This document shows, piece by piece, positions 52,475-61,027 of a stretch of 64,000 bases of DNA. A program made the position numbers and the translations under genes. The notes below the pieces were generated by a model. It was not told the origin of the DNA, did not search any database, and saw only the letters and a program-made list of their open reading frames with translations. The stretch comes from Lewinellaceae bacterium (GTDB lineage Bacteria; Bacteroidota; Bacteroidia; Chitinophagales; Saprospiraceae). The stretch is from positions 1 through 64,000 of the forward strand of contig JACJYC010000020.1 in NCBI GenBank assembly GCA_020636325.1, in the 5' to 3' direction. Position 1 is the stretch's first letter. Every line of letters starts with the position of its first letter.

Positions 52475-52857
52475 AATCTTTGTATCGTGAAGATGGATAA
52501 AGAGGTGATAGAAAGGATGGCGGATGGAAGAATCTGCTGTCAACATTGATTAGGATATGTTCATGGGATTATAATTTGTTGGTGGTGAGTCGATTAGCTT
52601 TTATTTTCGACTCACTTCTTTTGAGAGTCCTTAATTCAGATATATAGCGGCAAAAAAAAAGCTGACCCGTAAAGGCCAGCCGAATCATGTTCATGGGATT
52701 AATGAAAGCACTAAATCACGCCGCTAAGGTAGGAAGAAATTTCTTTTTTCCTAGAATAATCAGGGAATTTTTTTTCCTTTCTACCCTTTTCGATTAGGAT
52801 ATGTTCATGGGATTATAATTAATATGAAGGCCGCTTAACACAAGCGGCCTTTTTTTA
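52475..52857 (+). ncRNA. Candidate small-RNA cassettes: 29-bp direct repeats before terminators
   Basis: A 29-bp sequence containing ATGTTCATGGGATTATAA occurs identically at 52548-52576 and 52792-52820, each directly before a terminator-like hairpin: GTGAGTCGA / TCGACTCAC with TTCTTTT (52585-52622), and AGGCCGCTT / AAGCGGCCT with TTTTTTT (52828-52857). A third, partial copy (ATGTTCATGGGATTA) is at 52687-52701. Ahead of the first copy is an AATCTTTG -7-like element (52475) and an 18-codon frame beginning at 52493. Minus-strand terminator 52651-52680. Convergent intergenic region; no homologous family was recognised. Confidence 0.45.
52651..52680 (-). terminator. Minus-strand intrinsic terminator
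   Basis: On the minus strand GCTGGCC, a five-base loop and GGGTCAGC (with G-T pairs) are followed by nine T residues. The gene or RNA it ends is unknown. Confidence 0.55.
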
Positions 52858-52984
52858 TTTATCCAGGCAGCACTTTTCCCTCCTTGTTCGTTAGCCAATT
52901 AAAAGACCGGACCTTAGTCAAGATTATTGGTTTTTAGTTGGTTTTGTTTGTTAGTAGGAGGGTGTAGCATTGCTATGCCCTTTT

Positions 52985-53092
52985 TTAGTTGTAAGTTGTA
53001 AGTCGTAAGTTGTAAGTCGTAAGTTGTAAGTCGTAAGTTGTAAGTCGTAAGTGTCGTAAGGCGTAAGTTGTAAGTTGAAAGGCGTAAGTAGC
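52985..53092. repeat. GTAAGTTGTAAGTC tandem repeat
   Basis: About 12 units of a 7-bp repeat (GTAAGTT / GTAAGTC), of the same family as 34086-34180. The sequence before it (52858-52984) shows nothing recognisable. Confidence 0.9.
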
Positions 53093-53141
53093 GACGTAAA
53101 ATTTTACGTCGCATAAGTCTCATCCATTTACCCTCATCCCC

Positions 53142-53251
53142 GAGACTGTTCAAAACAGTGTTTTCGCGCAAAGACGCAAAGACGCAAAGATCTGATTTTT
53201 AGCAAGCTGCGCATGCTAAAAATCCGGTTGACACAAAATTCTGAACGGTCC
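53142..53251 (-). repeat. Diverged copy of the 96-bp hairpin element, reverse orientation
   Basis: This copy matches the element at 4069-4377 on the other strand: GAGACTGTTCAAAACAGTG, CAAAGACGCAAAGACGC, a stem (TTTTTAGCATG pairing with CTTGCTAAAAA across CGCAG when read in the element's sense) and CCGGTTGACACAAAATTCTG. Stem positions that changed did so in a way that keeps or improves pairing. Also a convergent gene junction. Confidence 0.85.
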
Positions 53252-53261
53252 CTCATCCCCG

Positions 53262-53627
53262 GGCAGCATCAAGCATCCAGCATCCACCACGCCGCGGCGT
53301 GGCAGTATCAAGCATCAAGCATCAAGCATCAAGCATCCAGTATCCACCACGCCTCAGCGTGGCAGTATCCAGCATCAAGCATCAAGCATCAACCACGCCT
53401 CAGCGTGCCAGCGCATCCAGCATCCCCCGTCCGCCATAGCTCCTCAAGAGCGAAGGCGGGCAGCATCAAGCATCCAGCATCCAGTATCAAGCATCAAGTA
53501 TCAAGTATCAAGCATCAAGCATCAAGCATCCAGTATCCAGCATCCAGTATCCACCACGCCTCAGCGTGGCAGCATCCAGTATCAAGCACCAAGCATCCAG
53601 TATCAAGCACCAAGCATCCAGCATCAC
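53262..53627. repeat. CAGCATCAAGCATCC repeats with CCACGCCTCAGCGTGG palindromes
   Basis: About 50 imperfect 7-bp units (AGCATCA / AGTATCC) with four interspersed palindromes of the type CCACGCCTCAGCGTGGCAG, near 53290, 53345, 53394 and 53555, and one CCTCAAGAGCGAAGGCGGG (near 53443). The reverse complement of both motifs recurs at 59006-59114. Non-coding. Confidence 0.92.
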
Positions 53628-53634
53628 CCTTCCA

Positions 53635-54504
53635 TCAAAATCCCTTCAATATCGCTCTGCACTGCTGCACATATGACCCGCCGAACATATTCACATGGGC
53701 CAGCAGGTAGTACAGCTGTCCGACCGGCAGGCGTTCCCGCCAACCGGCTTCCAACGGGTAGGATTCGTGATACGCTTCGTAAAATTCAGGCGGGAAGCCG
53801 CCGAAAAGACGGGTCATCGCCAGGTCCATTTCCCGGTGCGCATAACTGACCGCGGGGTCGATCAGCACGGGCGCGCCTTGCCGGTCGACGAGGTAATTGC
53901 CGTTCCAAAGGTCGCCGTGAATGAGGGCAGGCTGTTCTTTTGGAAAAAGGCCGGCCATTTTGCGGTACAACTGCTGAAAGGCCAGGACGTCCTTGAGCTC
54001 GAACCGGCCTGATTTATACGCCATATTGACCATAGGCTCCAGCCGGCTCCCGATAAAGAAGGCAGGCCAATCCGGCGTCAGGGTGTTTTTCTGCTCCAGG
54101 CTGCCGATGAAATTGTCTTCCGGCAACCCGAAGGCAGGCGCCGTCGACCGGTGCAAATCCGCAAGACCGGCCCCGAAATCGCGCCAGAAAACCGGCGAGG
54201 GCGCACCGGGTTCGATGTATTCCAGGATCAGGAAACCGTACTCTCCGACCGTCCCTTCGGCAATGACTTCCGGCACGCGCAGGGGCCCCGCTTTCTTCAG
54301 CATTTCAAGCCCGCCGGCTTCCTTCCGGAAAACGACGGGCGCCAGCGCAGGGTCATCGTTCATTTTCAGGAAAAACCGCCCCTGATCCGTAACCAGCAAG
54401 CGGGCCTCGTTGATGTCGCCGCCGGTAAGCGCTGTGGATGCGCTAATCGAAACGCCCAGCTTTTCCTCACAGGCCAGGCGGACAATTTCAGGAATTTCCG
54501 ACAA
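53635..54504 (-). CDS. Fructosamine kinase / ketosamine-3-kinase family protein
   Basis: Protein-kinase-fold enzyme of 289 residues that in characterised members phosphorylates sugar-derived (Amadori) adducts on amines, triggering their removal. Motifs: FFLKMNDDPALAPVVFRKEAGGLEML (ATP lysine region), HGDLWNGNYLVDRQGAPVLIDPAVSYAHREMDLAM (catalytic HGDLWxxN and DPA/DxG equivalents). The only usable start is TTG at 54504, two bases after the regulator stop codon, so it is the third gene of the kinase-regulator operon. The link between this enzyme and the two-component system is not obvious. Confidence 0.88.
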   Translation of the reverse strand: MSEIPEIVRLACEEKLGVSISASTALTGGDINEARLLVTDQGRFFLKMNDDPALAPVVFRKEAGGLEMLKKAGPLRVPEVIAEGTVGEYGFLILEYIEPGAPSPVFWRDFGAGLADLHRSTAPAFGLPEDNFIGSLEQKNTLTPDWPAFFIGSRLEPMVNMAYKSGRFELKDVLAFQQLYRKMAGLFPKEQPALIHGDLWNGNYLVDRQGAPVLIDPAVSYAHREMDLAMTRLFGGFPPEFYEAYHESYPLEAGWRERLPVGQLYYLLAHVNMFGGSYVQQCRAILKGF

Positions 54505-54506
54505 GG

Positions 54507-55235
54507 TTAAATCCTGTTTTTATTGATCATTTCCAGCAATTCGTCCCGGTAGTTCTTCCCGATCGGCAGGTGTTTGGGCTGGCCTTTTTCCTGCACCTCC
54601 ACCATATTGCCGACAATGGCTTCCACTTTGTCGAGGTTGACGATATAGGATCGGTGGATGCGCTTGAATTTGGCCAGCGGCAGCTTGTCTTCCAGGCTTT
54701 TCATGGTTTGCAGGGTGATCACCCTGGCCGTTTCCATCCGGATGATGACATAGTCCTTCAGGCCTTCGATGTAGACAATGTCCTTGAAATTGACCTTGAC
54801 CAGCTTTTTATCCGCCTTGACAAAGAAATATTCGTCGTCTTCTCCGCCGGCGGGCGCGTGCCCCTGGTCCCGCTTCTGCAACCCGATCATATCCATGGCC
54901 TTGTTGACGGCTTTCATGAACCGGTCCACAGAGATGGGTTTGAGCAGATAGTCCAGCGCATTGAGCTCAAAGCCCTCCACGGCATAATTGGGATAGGCTG
55001 TTGTAAAGATCACCAGCGGCTTTTTATCCAGGGTTTTGATGAAATCGATGCCGGTGAGCTGCGGCATCTGAATATCCAGAAACATCAGATCGATCTGGTT
55101 GTTCTTCAAGGCTTCATTGGCTTCAAAGGCGTTGTTGCACTTCCGGATCAGGTTCAATTCAGGCGTTTTACCGATATAGGTTTCCAGAACATCCTGGGCA
55201 AGCGGTTCATCATCTACAATGATTACGTTAATCAT
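54507..55235 (-). CDS. LytTR-family response regulator
   Basis: DNA-binding response regulator of 242 residues: REC domain (about 1-120) with acidic pocket DDEP (9-12), phosphorylation Asp55 in LMFLDIQMP and Lys in FTTAYPNYAVEGFELNALDYLLKPIS, then a LytTR DNA-binding domain (about 145-238; KLVKVNFKDIVYIEGLKDYVII, HRSYIVNLDKVEAI). It follows the histidine kinase gene with a 12-bp gap. Members often control exopolysaccharide, autolysis or stress genes; the target here is unknown. Confidence 0.93.
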   Translation of the reverse strand: MINVIIVDDEPLAQDVLETYIGKTPELNLIRKCNNAFEANEALKNNQIDLMFLDIQMPQLTGIDFIKTLDKKPLVIFTTAYPNYAVEGFELNALDYLLKPISVDRFMKAVNKAMDMIGLQKRDQGHAPAGGEDDEYFFVKADKKLVKVNFKDIVYIEGLKDYVIIRMETARVITLQTMKSLEDKLPLAKFKRIHRSYIVNLDKVEAIVGNMVEVQEKGQPKHLPIGKNYRDELLEMINKNRI

Positions 55236-55247
55236 AGTCTGCGTTTT

Positions 55248-56309
55248 TTAATCGTCCAATTCAAGAAATAAATTAACGGCGTATGCATTGGGATTGTCTT
55301 CTATCTTCAACTCGTATTGATTGGGATACAGCAGGTTCAGCCTGCGGTGGATATTGACCAGTCCGATTCCGCCGCTGGGCCGGTTGTCCCTTACGGGCGC
55401 CGTATCCGGTTTGCTGTTCTCGATATAAAACTGCACGCAATTGTCGTCCACATCCAGCCGGACATGCACGAACCCGTGCGAGATCTGGTGGCTCAGCCCG
55501 TGTTTGAAGCTGTTTTCCAGAAACGGAATGAACATCAGCGGTGCGATCTGCTGGTTTTTGATCGCGCCGTTCACCTCGAACGTGATCTCGATATCCCGGT
55601 TGGATTGCCGGAGTTTTTCCAATTCGAGGTAATTTTGGATATAGTTCACCTCTTTGCTCAGCGGAACGCGTTTTTCGTTGCATTCGTACAACATATAACG
55701 CATCATTTCCGAAAGTTTGATCACGATATCCGGCGCCTGATCCGATTTTTTCAACGTGAGCGCGTAGAGGTTATTGAGCGTATTGAACAAAAAATGCGGA
55801 TTGATCTGAGATTTGAGGAAGCGCAGTTCAGACTGCATCGTCTGGGTGACCAGCTCCTGCTTCTCCCGCATTTGCCGCGCCCAATCCGTGATGATCTTGA
55901 CAATGGTGGAAACGGACGCAAACAGGAAATTGATCAAAAACTGGGAGTTGATATCCTTGATCAGGGTCGCCTGCAACTTGGGAAAATTCGAAAACTTGAG
56001 GTAAAAAACCATCATTTTCAACGGCGTGATCAGGATGGCCGACAACACCAGCAACAAGCCGTAGGTCATAAACTTGTTCTGCGTCAGGTAGTTGGGCACC
56101 AGGTAATACAGGTTGAAATACACCAGCAGGGAAAAGAAGAAAATATTGATCAACTCATTGGTGAAGGTGAAAAAAAAACCCTGCTGCACCCCTTCAACGA
56201 TCATCAAAACGATCAGCAAGGCCACCCAGAAGACCGAATGATATACTATCCGGCGGTTTAGCCATTCCAATACCTTCGGCCTTTGATCATAATGGGCAAA
56301 AACACTCAT
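55248..56309 (-). CDS. LytS/YehU-type sensor histidine kinase
   Basis: Membrane histidine kinase of 353 residues. Four membrane segments (about 25-140), then a coiled-coil (about 155-175) and the His_kinase domain with the phospho-accepting histidine in FLKSQINPHFLFNTLNNLYAL, and a GHKL ATPase domain (about 235-350; PFLENSFKHGL, GGIGLVNIHRRL). No extracellular sensor domain is evident, so the signal is probably in or at the membrane. Divergent from folE. Partner of the downstream LytTR regulator. Confidence 0.93.
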   Translation of the reverse strand: MSVFAHYDQRPKVLEWLNRRIVYHSVFWVALLIVLMIVEGVQQGFFFTFTNELINIFFFSLLVYFNLYYLVPNYLTQNKFMTYGLLLVLSAILITPLKMMVFYLKFSNFPKLQATLIKDINSQFLINFLFASVSTIVKIITDWARQMREKQELVTQTMQSELRFLKSQINPHFLFNTLNNLYALTLKKSDQAPDIVIKLSEMMRYMLYECNEKRVPLSKEVNYIQNYLELEKLRQSNRDIEITFEVNGAIKNQQIAPLMFIPFLENSFKHGLSHQISHGFVHVRLDVDDNCVQFYIENSKPDTAPVRDNRPSGGIGLVNIHRRLNLLYPNQYELKIEDNPNAYAVNLFLELDD

Positions 56310-56481
56310 GAATCGTTGTCCTGTCCAGATTTTGGGACGAAAATTACAAAAATTTCTCTTTTAGGCGACGGATTAAGCACTTTTGACGAACCACCGCCTG
56401 ATTTAATAAAACACTTTTAGCCGAACGCTGTTTGTATTGTGTGTATTTTAATTCAGGCCATGAGCCCAATAAAATTGCAAT

Positions 56482-57099
56482 ATGGCATCCGCTAAATCAA
56501 TGATTGAGATGACTGAAGCCGATACCAACGGCTCGCTTAGTCTGACCACCCTCATGGATAGTTTCTCTTCCGTGATCGAGATGGTCGGCGAGGATCCTAC
56601 GCGGGAAGGATTGCAGAAAACGCCCGAACGCGCCGCTAAAGCCATGAAGTTTCTCACCCAGGGTTATCAGCAGGACGCAGCCGCCATCCTCAAATCGGCC
56701 ATGTTCCGCGAGGAATACAGCGAAATGGTCCTGGTAAAGGATATCGAATTGTACTCCCTTTGCGAGCACCATATGCTGCCCTTTTTCGGTAAGGCCCATG
56801 TAGCCTATATTCCAAACGGATACATCGTGGGGTTGAGCAAACTCCCAAGGGTGATCGACGTATTTGCCCGGCGGCTCCAGGTACAGGAACGGCTGACCGA
56901 CCAGATCCTGAAATGCATCGACGACACGCTCAACCCGCTCGGCGTAGCCGTAGTGATCGAAGCCCGGCATATGTGCATGATGATGCGCGGCGTGCAAAAG
57001 CAGAATTCGGTGACCACGACTTCCGCCTTTACAGGGGCGTTCCAGCAGTTCGAAACCCGGAATGAATTCCTGAAACTGATCGGCACCAAGCTGCATTGA
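56482..57099 (+). CDS. folE: GTP cyclohydrolase I
   Basis: Converts GTP to dihydroneopterin triphosphate, the first step of folate and pterin synthesis. The 205-residue protein has EDPTREGLQKTPERAAKAM, zinc ligands in SLCEHHMLPFFG and HMCMMMRGVQKQNSVTTTSAF (Cys in HMCM), and GLSKLPRVIDVFARRLQVQERLT. Type IA (zinc) enzyme of usual length. ATG at 56482; followed by a tandem repeat. Confidence 0.97.
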   Translation: MASAKSMIEMTEADTNGSLSLTTLMDSFSSVIEMVGEDPTREGLQKTPERAAKAMKFLTQGYQQDAAAILKSAMFREEYSEMVLVKDIELYSLCEHHMLPFFGKAHVAYIPNGYIVGLSKLPRVIDVFARRLQVQERLTDQILKCIDDTLNPLGVAVVIEARHMCMMMRGVQKQNSVTTTSAFTGAFQQFETRNEFLKLIGTKLH

Positions 57100-57235
57100 T
57101 CCATTTATCGATTCTTCGATTGATTGGATTGTTCGATTGTTTCGATTGGGCTGACCAAACAACGGACTCCCGCAATCGGATCAATCGAGCTAATCGATTC
57201 AATCGATTCAATCGATTCAATCGTGTCACCCGACT
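57100..57235. repeat. 9-bp GATTGATCC/GATTCAATC-type tandem repeat
   Basis: Imperfect units of ATTCGATTG, ATTCAATCG and similar begin just after the folE stop, the same family as 33417-33470. Nothing else is seen between 57236 and the fabD start. Confidence 0.85.
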
Positions 57236-57337
57236 CATTCGAGAAGTTGTTTCAATTAAAATCCCTATCATTGCTTTTTAAATAACCGGGTAGAACCACG
57301 GCCGTTACGGTATGGGCGGTTCTTTAATTCAAGCGAC

Positions 57338-58216
57338 ATGAAAGCATACGTTTTTCCTGGCCAGGGCGCCCAGTTCGAAGGAATGGGCAAAAACCTGTAC
57401 GAATCATCCGAGACGGCGAAAGTCCTGTTTGAAAAAGCAAACGACGTATTGGGATTCCGCATTTCCGACGTCATGTTTGACGGATCGGCGGAAGACCTCC
57501 GCCAGACGAGGATCACCCAGCCCGCTATTTTCATTCATTCCATTGTATCCGCACAGATGGCGGGGGCCGATTTCCAACCCGATCTCGTGGCCGGTCATTC
57601 CCTGGGTGAATTTTCGGCGCTGGTTGCTGCGCGCGCACTGACGTTCGAGGAGGGCCTTTCGCTGGTTTACAAGCGGGCCATGGCCATGCAGAAGGCCTGC
57701 GAAGCCACCAAGGGCGCCATGGCCGCCATTGTAGGCGTTGACGACGCTGTGGTAGAGGAGGTTTGCGCCGAAATCGGAGCGCAGGAGGTGGTGCCCGCCA
57801 ATTACAACACTCCCGGGCAACTCGTCATTTCGGGTACCGTTCAGGGCGTGGAGGCTGCCGCTGCGCGGCTCGCGGAAAAAGGCGCCCGCACGGTCATGCT
57901 GGCTGTCGGCGGGGCGTTCCATTCACCGCTGATGGCGCCGGCCAAAACCGAGTTGCAAACGGCCATCGAACAGGCGGCCTTCAATGCGCCCAGGTGCCCG
58001 ATCTACCAGAATGTCGACGCCCAGGCCTACACCGATCCGGAAAAGATCAAACAAAACCTGATCGAACAGCTGACCGCACCGGTGCGCTGGACACAGACCA
58101 TGGTCAACATGATTGCCGCAGGCGCCTCGGAATTCGTCGAAGTGGGCGGCAACGGCAAAGTTTTGCAAGGCCTGATCAAAAAGCTGGACCGGGCCATGGC
58201 AACATCCAAAATTTGA
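57338..58216 (+). CDS. fabD: Malonyl-CoA:ACP transacylase FabD
   Basis: Transfers malonyl groups from CoA to acyl carrier protein for fatty-acid synthesis. The 292-residue protein begins with VFPGQGAQFEGMGKNL. The nucleophile is in VAGHSLGEFSALVAA (GHSLG), the conserved arginine in VYKRAMAMQKAC, and the catalytic His in GGAFHSPLM. Single-domain enzyme of standard length. ATG at 57338 after a tandem repeat. Other fab genes are not adjacent. Confidence 0.97.
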   Translation: MKAYVFPGQGAQFEGMGKNLYESSETAKVLFEKANDVLGFRISDVMFDGSAEDLRQTRITQPAIFIHSIVSAQMAGADFQPDLVAGHSLGEFSALVAARALTFEEGLSLVYKRAMAMQKACEATKGAMAAIVGVDDAVVEEVCAEIGAQEVVPANYNTPGQLVISGTVQGVEAAAARLAEKGARTVMLAVGGAFHSPLMAPAKTELQTAIEQAAFNAPRCPIYQNVDAQAYTDPEKIKQNLIEQLTAPVRWTQTMVNMIAAGASEFVEVGGNGKVLQGLIKKLDRAMATSKI

Positions 58217-58359
58217 GCGGCGCCCGGCAAACCGGTATTGCTTTTGTGAGGAGAAAAGCGCAACTTTGCTACTTATGCATGGTTGATTCAAATGAATTCG
58301 ATTGATCCGCCACGCGCCGAAGCAACCGGTTTTCAAATCCGGCCAATCAAAAATAATTA

Positions 58360-58410
58360 AGAGCTTGTTTGGATATTTGCAGACCAGTTACTAAAGTCCA
58401 AACAAGCTCT
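58360..58410. mobile_element. Minimal MITE-like inverted repeat
   Basis: AGAGCTTGTTTGGA (58360-58373) and TCCAAACAAGCTCT (58397-58410) are perfect 14-bp terminal inverted repeats around 23 bp, with TAA on both sides as a possible target duplication. The ends resemble those of IS5-family elements. There is no room for a transposase. Confidence 0.5.
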
Positions 58411-58435
58411 AAGCCCTATAAAAGCAATATTCCGA

Positions 58436-58996
58436 ATGGGCGACAATAAAATTCAAAGCGGAAAGGTATTATTAGCCGAGCCTTATATGCTTGATCCGCA
58501 CTTCAAACGCGCAGCCGTGCTCCTTTGCGATCACCACGAAGAAGGCAGCATCGGGCTGATCATGAACAAGCCGGTCAACAACATGAAAGTCGATCAGGTC
58601 ATTGATGATTTTCCGGAGTTTGACGTGCCCATGTTCTATGGCGGCCCGGTACAGACCGACACCCTTCATTACGTGCACAATGTCGGCGACCTGCTGGAAG
58701 AAAGCATCAAGATCATTGACGGGGTCTGGTGGGGCGGCAATTTCGAAAAGCTCAAATTCCTGATCGCTTCCAGCCTTATCCTGCCGCAAAATATCCGCTT
58801 CTTTATGGGCTACTCCGGCTGGGGAGAAGGCCAGCTCGCCGACGAACTCACCTTCGGATCCTGGGTTGTAACCGATATGGATCCCAATTATCTGTTCAAA
58901 ATCAAACCGGAAAACCTCTGGAAACAGGCCATGCAAAACAAGGGCGACCACTACACCGTGATCGCTCAGATGCCGGAGGATATGAATTGGAATTGA
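58436..58996 (+). CDS. YqgE/AlgH family protein
   Basis: A 186-residue conserved bacterial protein (UPF0301) of unclear biochemical role; a homologue in Pseudomonas affects alginate expression. KVLLAEPYMLDPHFKRAAVLLCDHHEEGSIGLIMNKP and the middle VPMFYGGPVQTDTLHYVHN and GYSGWGEGQLADEL are typical of the family. ATG at 58436. It follows the MITE-like palindrome by 26 bp and is followed by GCTGGATGCTGGA repeats. Confidence 0.92.
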   Translation: MGDNKIQSGKVLLAEPYMLDPHFKRAAVLLCDHHEEGSIGLIMNKPVNNMKVDQVIDDFPEFDVPMFYGGPVQTDTLHYVHNVGDLLEESIKIIDGVWWGGNFEKLKFLIASSLILPQNIRFFMGYSGWGEGQLADELTFGSWVVTDMDPNYLFKIKPENLWKQAMQNKGDHYTVIAQMPEDMNWN

Positions 58997-59005
58997 GGGT
59001 TGATC

Positions 59006-59114
59006 TTGATGCTGGATGCTGCCACGCTGAGGCGGGGTGGATGCTGGATGCTGGATGCTGGATACTGGAGGCTGGAGGCTGGAGGCTGCCACGCTGAGGC
59101 GTGGTTGATGCTGG
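59006..59114. repeat. GCTGGATGCTGGATA repeats with GCCACGCTGAGGCGTGG palindromes
   Basis: 7-bp units of GCTGGAT/GCTGGAG after the yqgE stop, with two palindromes (GCCACGCTGAGGCGGGGTGG and GCCACGCTGAGGCGTGGTTG), the complement of the family at 53262-53627. Confidence 0.88.
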
Positions 59115-59266
59115 CCGGCACCTTTCGTAGTTGCGGGACGATCCATACAGATCTCCGTACCGGGGAGGAGGGACAATATCCCAATCCCGGAGTTCGAATG
59201 TAAACAGGCGAAGTCCGTTTTGTTACGCGAAATGAACGTTTACGGCTGACTCCTCTAATATCCGGA

Positions 59267-60634
59267 TCAAGGATTGCCTACCCGGGCAACGCCGGAGGTA
59301 TCGGCGTCTTCGGATTCAACTACGAATTTCGGCTCTACGTTTTTCAGCATTTCCAGGTACTGGTCGCGCAGCTGGGAAAATGCCGGCATATCGGCTTCCG
59401 ACAGCGGTTCGGCCGGCGGGAAGTTGAGCGACAGGTGGTTGACCTGCTGGCCGTTCTTCCAGAACCGGAAACAAACGTGCGGGCCGGTGGCCAGGCCGGT
59501 GGAGCCGACATAACCGATGATATCGCCCTGGTTGACGTGGGTACCTGCATGGATGCCTTTGGCAAAACCCTGCATGTGCAGGTACTGGGTCTCGTAGGTT
59601 TCGTCGTGGCGGATCTTGATGAAATTGCCGTTGCCGGAGGTATAGCTGGCGGCAATGATCGTACCGGAACCGACGGCCATGATCGGCGTGCCGTAGGGCG
59701 CCGCATAATCCGTGCCGTAGTGCGGGCGGTGGTATTTGAGGATGGGATGGAAGCGGTTGAGGTTATAATAAGAAGAGATGCGGCTGTACTTCACAGGGGC
59801 CTTGAGGAAGGAGGTCTTCATCGGGCGGCCTTCGAGGTTGTAGTAGCCGGATTCCTTGCCGTTATCGTAGAAAATGGCGTAATATTCCTTTTCGCCGGTT
59901 TTGTAGATGGCGGCGCTGACCTTGCCTACGCCGACTTCCTTGCCTTCCACAAACTTCTGGTCATACACCAGTTTGAACTCATCGCCTTTCTGGAGGTGGT
60001 GAAAGTCGACGCTCCACTGGAGGGCGTCTTCCATTTTATCGGCCAGTTCGAAGCTCATACCCTGGTCCGTCATGGTTTTCCAGAGGGAAGATTCGATCAC
60101 GCCGGCAGACGTCTTCGTTTCGGTGGTGATCGGCCGTTCGACCTTGGTCACTTCCATATCCCCCTGGAGGTGGAAGACCACGTATTCGTAGACGTTGGGT
60201 TCGTAGATGAAGTATTCCGCACGTTGTGTGCTGTCCTTGGTCAGGACGGTGTAGGACTTGCCGGCCTGCATCTTGCGGATATCGAAAACGGGTTTGGCGT
60301 TGGATGCCAGCCGCTCGATATCGACATAGCTCAGGTTGTGCCGGAGCAGGATGTCAGACAGGAAAGCGCCGCTGTGAATGGTATTTTCGAAAACCTGGAA
60401 GGTATCCAGGGCGAAACCGTATTTGAGGGTCGGTTGTACAATCGGAAGGGCGCCCAGTTCTTGTTTGGGCGGCTCGATACCGACAGACTGTTGGATTCCG
60501 TTTGAATCAGAAGAGAACCACCAACCGGCGAAAAGCGCCGTGCCGATCAGGCCAGTAAGGGTTCCTCTCAATATGGTTTTGCGTTTACCCGTATAAAAAC
60601 GGTTAAAGGATTGCCGAAGCGACTTCAAGTTCAC
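59267..60634 (-). CDS. M23 peptidoglycan DD-metallopeptidase with variant HxC zinc site
   Basis: Predicted cell-wall endopeptidase of 455 residues. One N-terminal membrane segment (about 22-38), an OapA-like/LysM-like region (about 75-180), a central beta-rich domain (about 205-290), then the LytM/M23 domain (about 300-400). Zinc motifs are His305-x3-Asp309 in HYGTDYAAP, His353 in YLHMQG and, instead of the usual HxH, H386-V-C388 in TGPHVCFRFWKNG. Cysteine may act as a zinc ligand. The start is GTG at 60634; an SD-like AGGAGG lies about 40 bp upstream on the minus strand. Probably linked to division or envelope remodelling. Confidence 0.9.
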   Translation of the reverse strand: MNLKSLRQSFNRFYTGKRKTILRGTLTGLIGTALFAGWWFSSDSNGIQQSVGIEPPKQELGALPIVQPTLKYGFALDTFQVFENTIHSGAFLSDILLRHNLSYVDIERLASNAKPVFDIRKMQAGKSYTVLTKDSTQRAEYFIYEPNVYEYVVFHLQGDMEVTKVERPITTETKTSAGVIESSLWKTMTDQGMSFELADKMEDALQWSVDFHHLQKGDEFKLVYDQKFVEGKEVGVGKVSAAIYKTGEKEYYAIFYDNGKESGYYNLEGRPMKTSFLKAPVKYSRISSYYNLNRFHPILKYHRPHYGTDYAAPYGTPIMAVGSGTIIAASYTSGNGNFIKIRHDETYETQYLHMQGFAKGIHAGTHVNQGDIIGYVGSTGLATGPHVCFRFWKNGQQVNHLSLNFPPAEPLSEADMPAFSQLRDQYLEMLKNVEPKFVVESEDADTSGVARVGNP

Positions 60635-61004
60635 AATGAACGTTTTTGGTGAAATAATCCTTCAATTCTTTGCCTCCTGATGATCTACACTTCTCGGGAT
60701 TATTTATAATTTGCTGACCCGCCGGCAGTTATTTTCAACAAAATCAAGGTTTTCCGCACGGGCTGTTTAACCGGGAAAGTCGCAAATATAAAAATCGCCG
60801 CCTGAAATTTCCTACTCCTGGTTGTTAAAGTTATCAACATCGACCATTCGCCGGAACTTTTCGGGCTGTTTTCCCGTTAACGGATACCTTAATGCGGAAA
60901 AACCCAAAAGTTACATTTTCCGGAAAAATCGGCCAGAAAAGGCCCCGAAAAGCGGTTATTTCTCCATTTCAATCCTCCGGCTACCTCTTTCCGGCTTCAA
61001 CACC

Positions 61005-61012
61005 TATCTTTG
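61005..61012 (+). promoter_or_regulatory. -7 element TATCTTTG of purM
   Basis: TATCTTTG matches TAnnTTTG, 16 bp before the ATG, giving a very short leader. A clear -33 element was not found. Confidence 0.5.
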
Positions 61013-61027
61013 CGGCAAAGACCGTTT

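Noticed and set aside
53262..53710. 165-codon ORF over the AGCATCA repeats
   Set aside because: Low-complexity Ser/Ile/His repeat translation; no initiation context and no homology expected.
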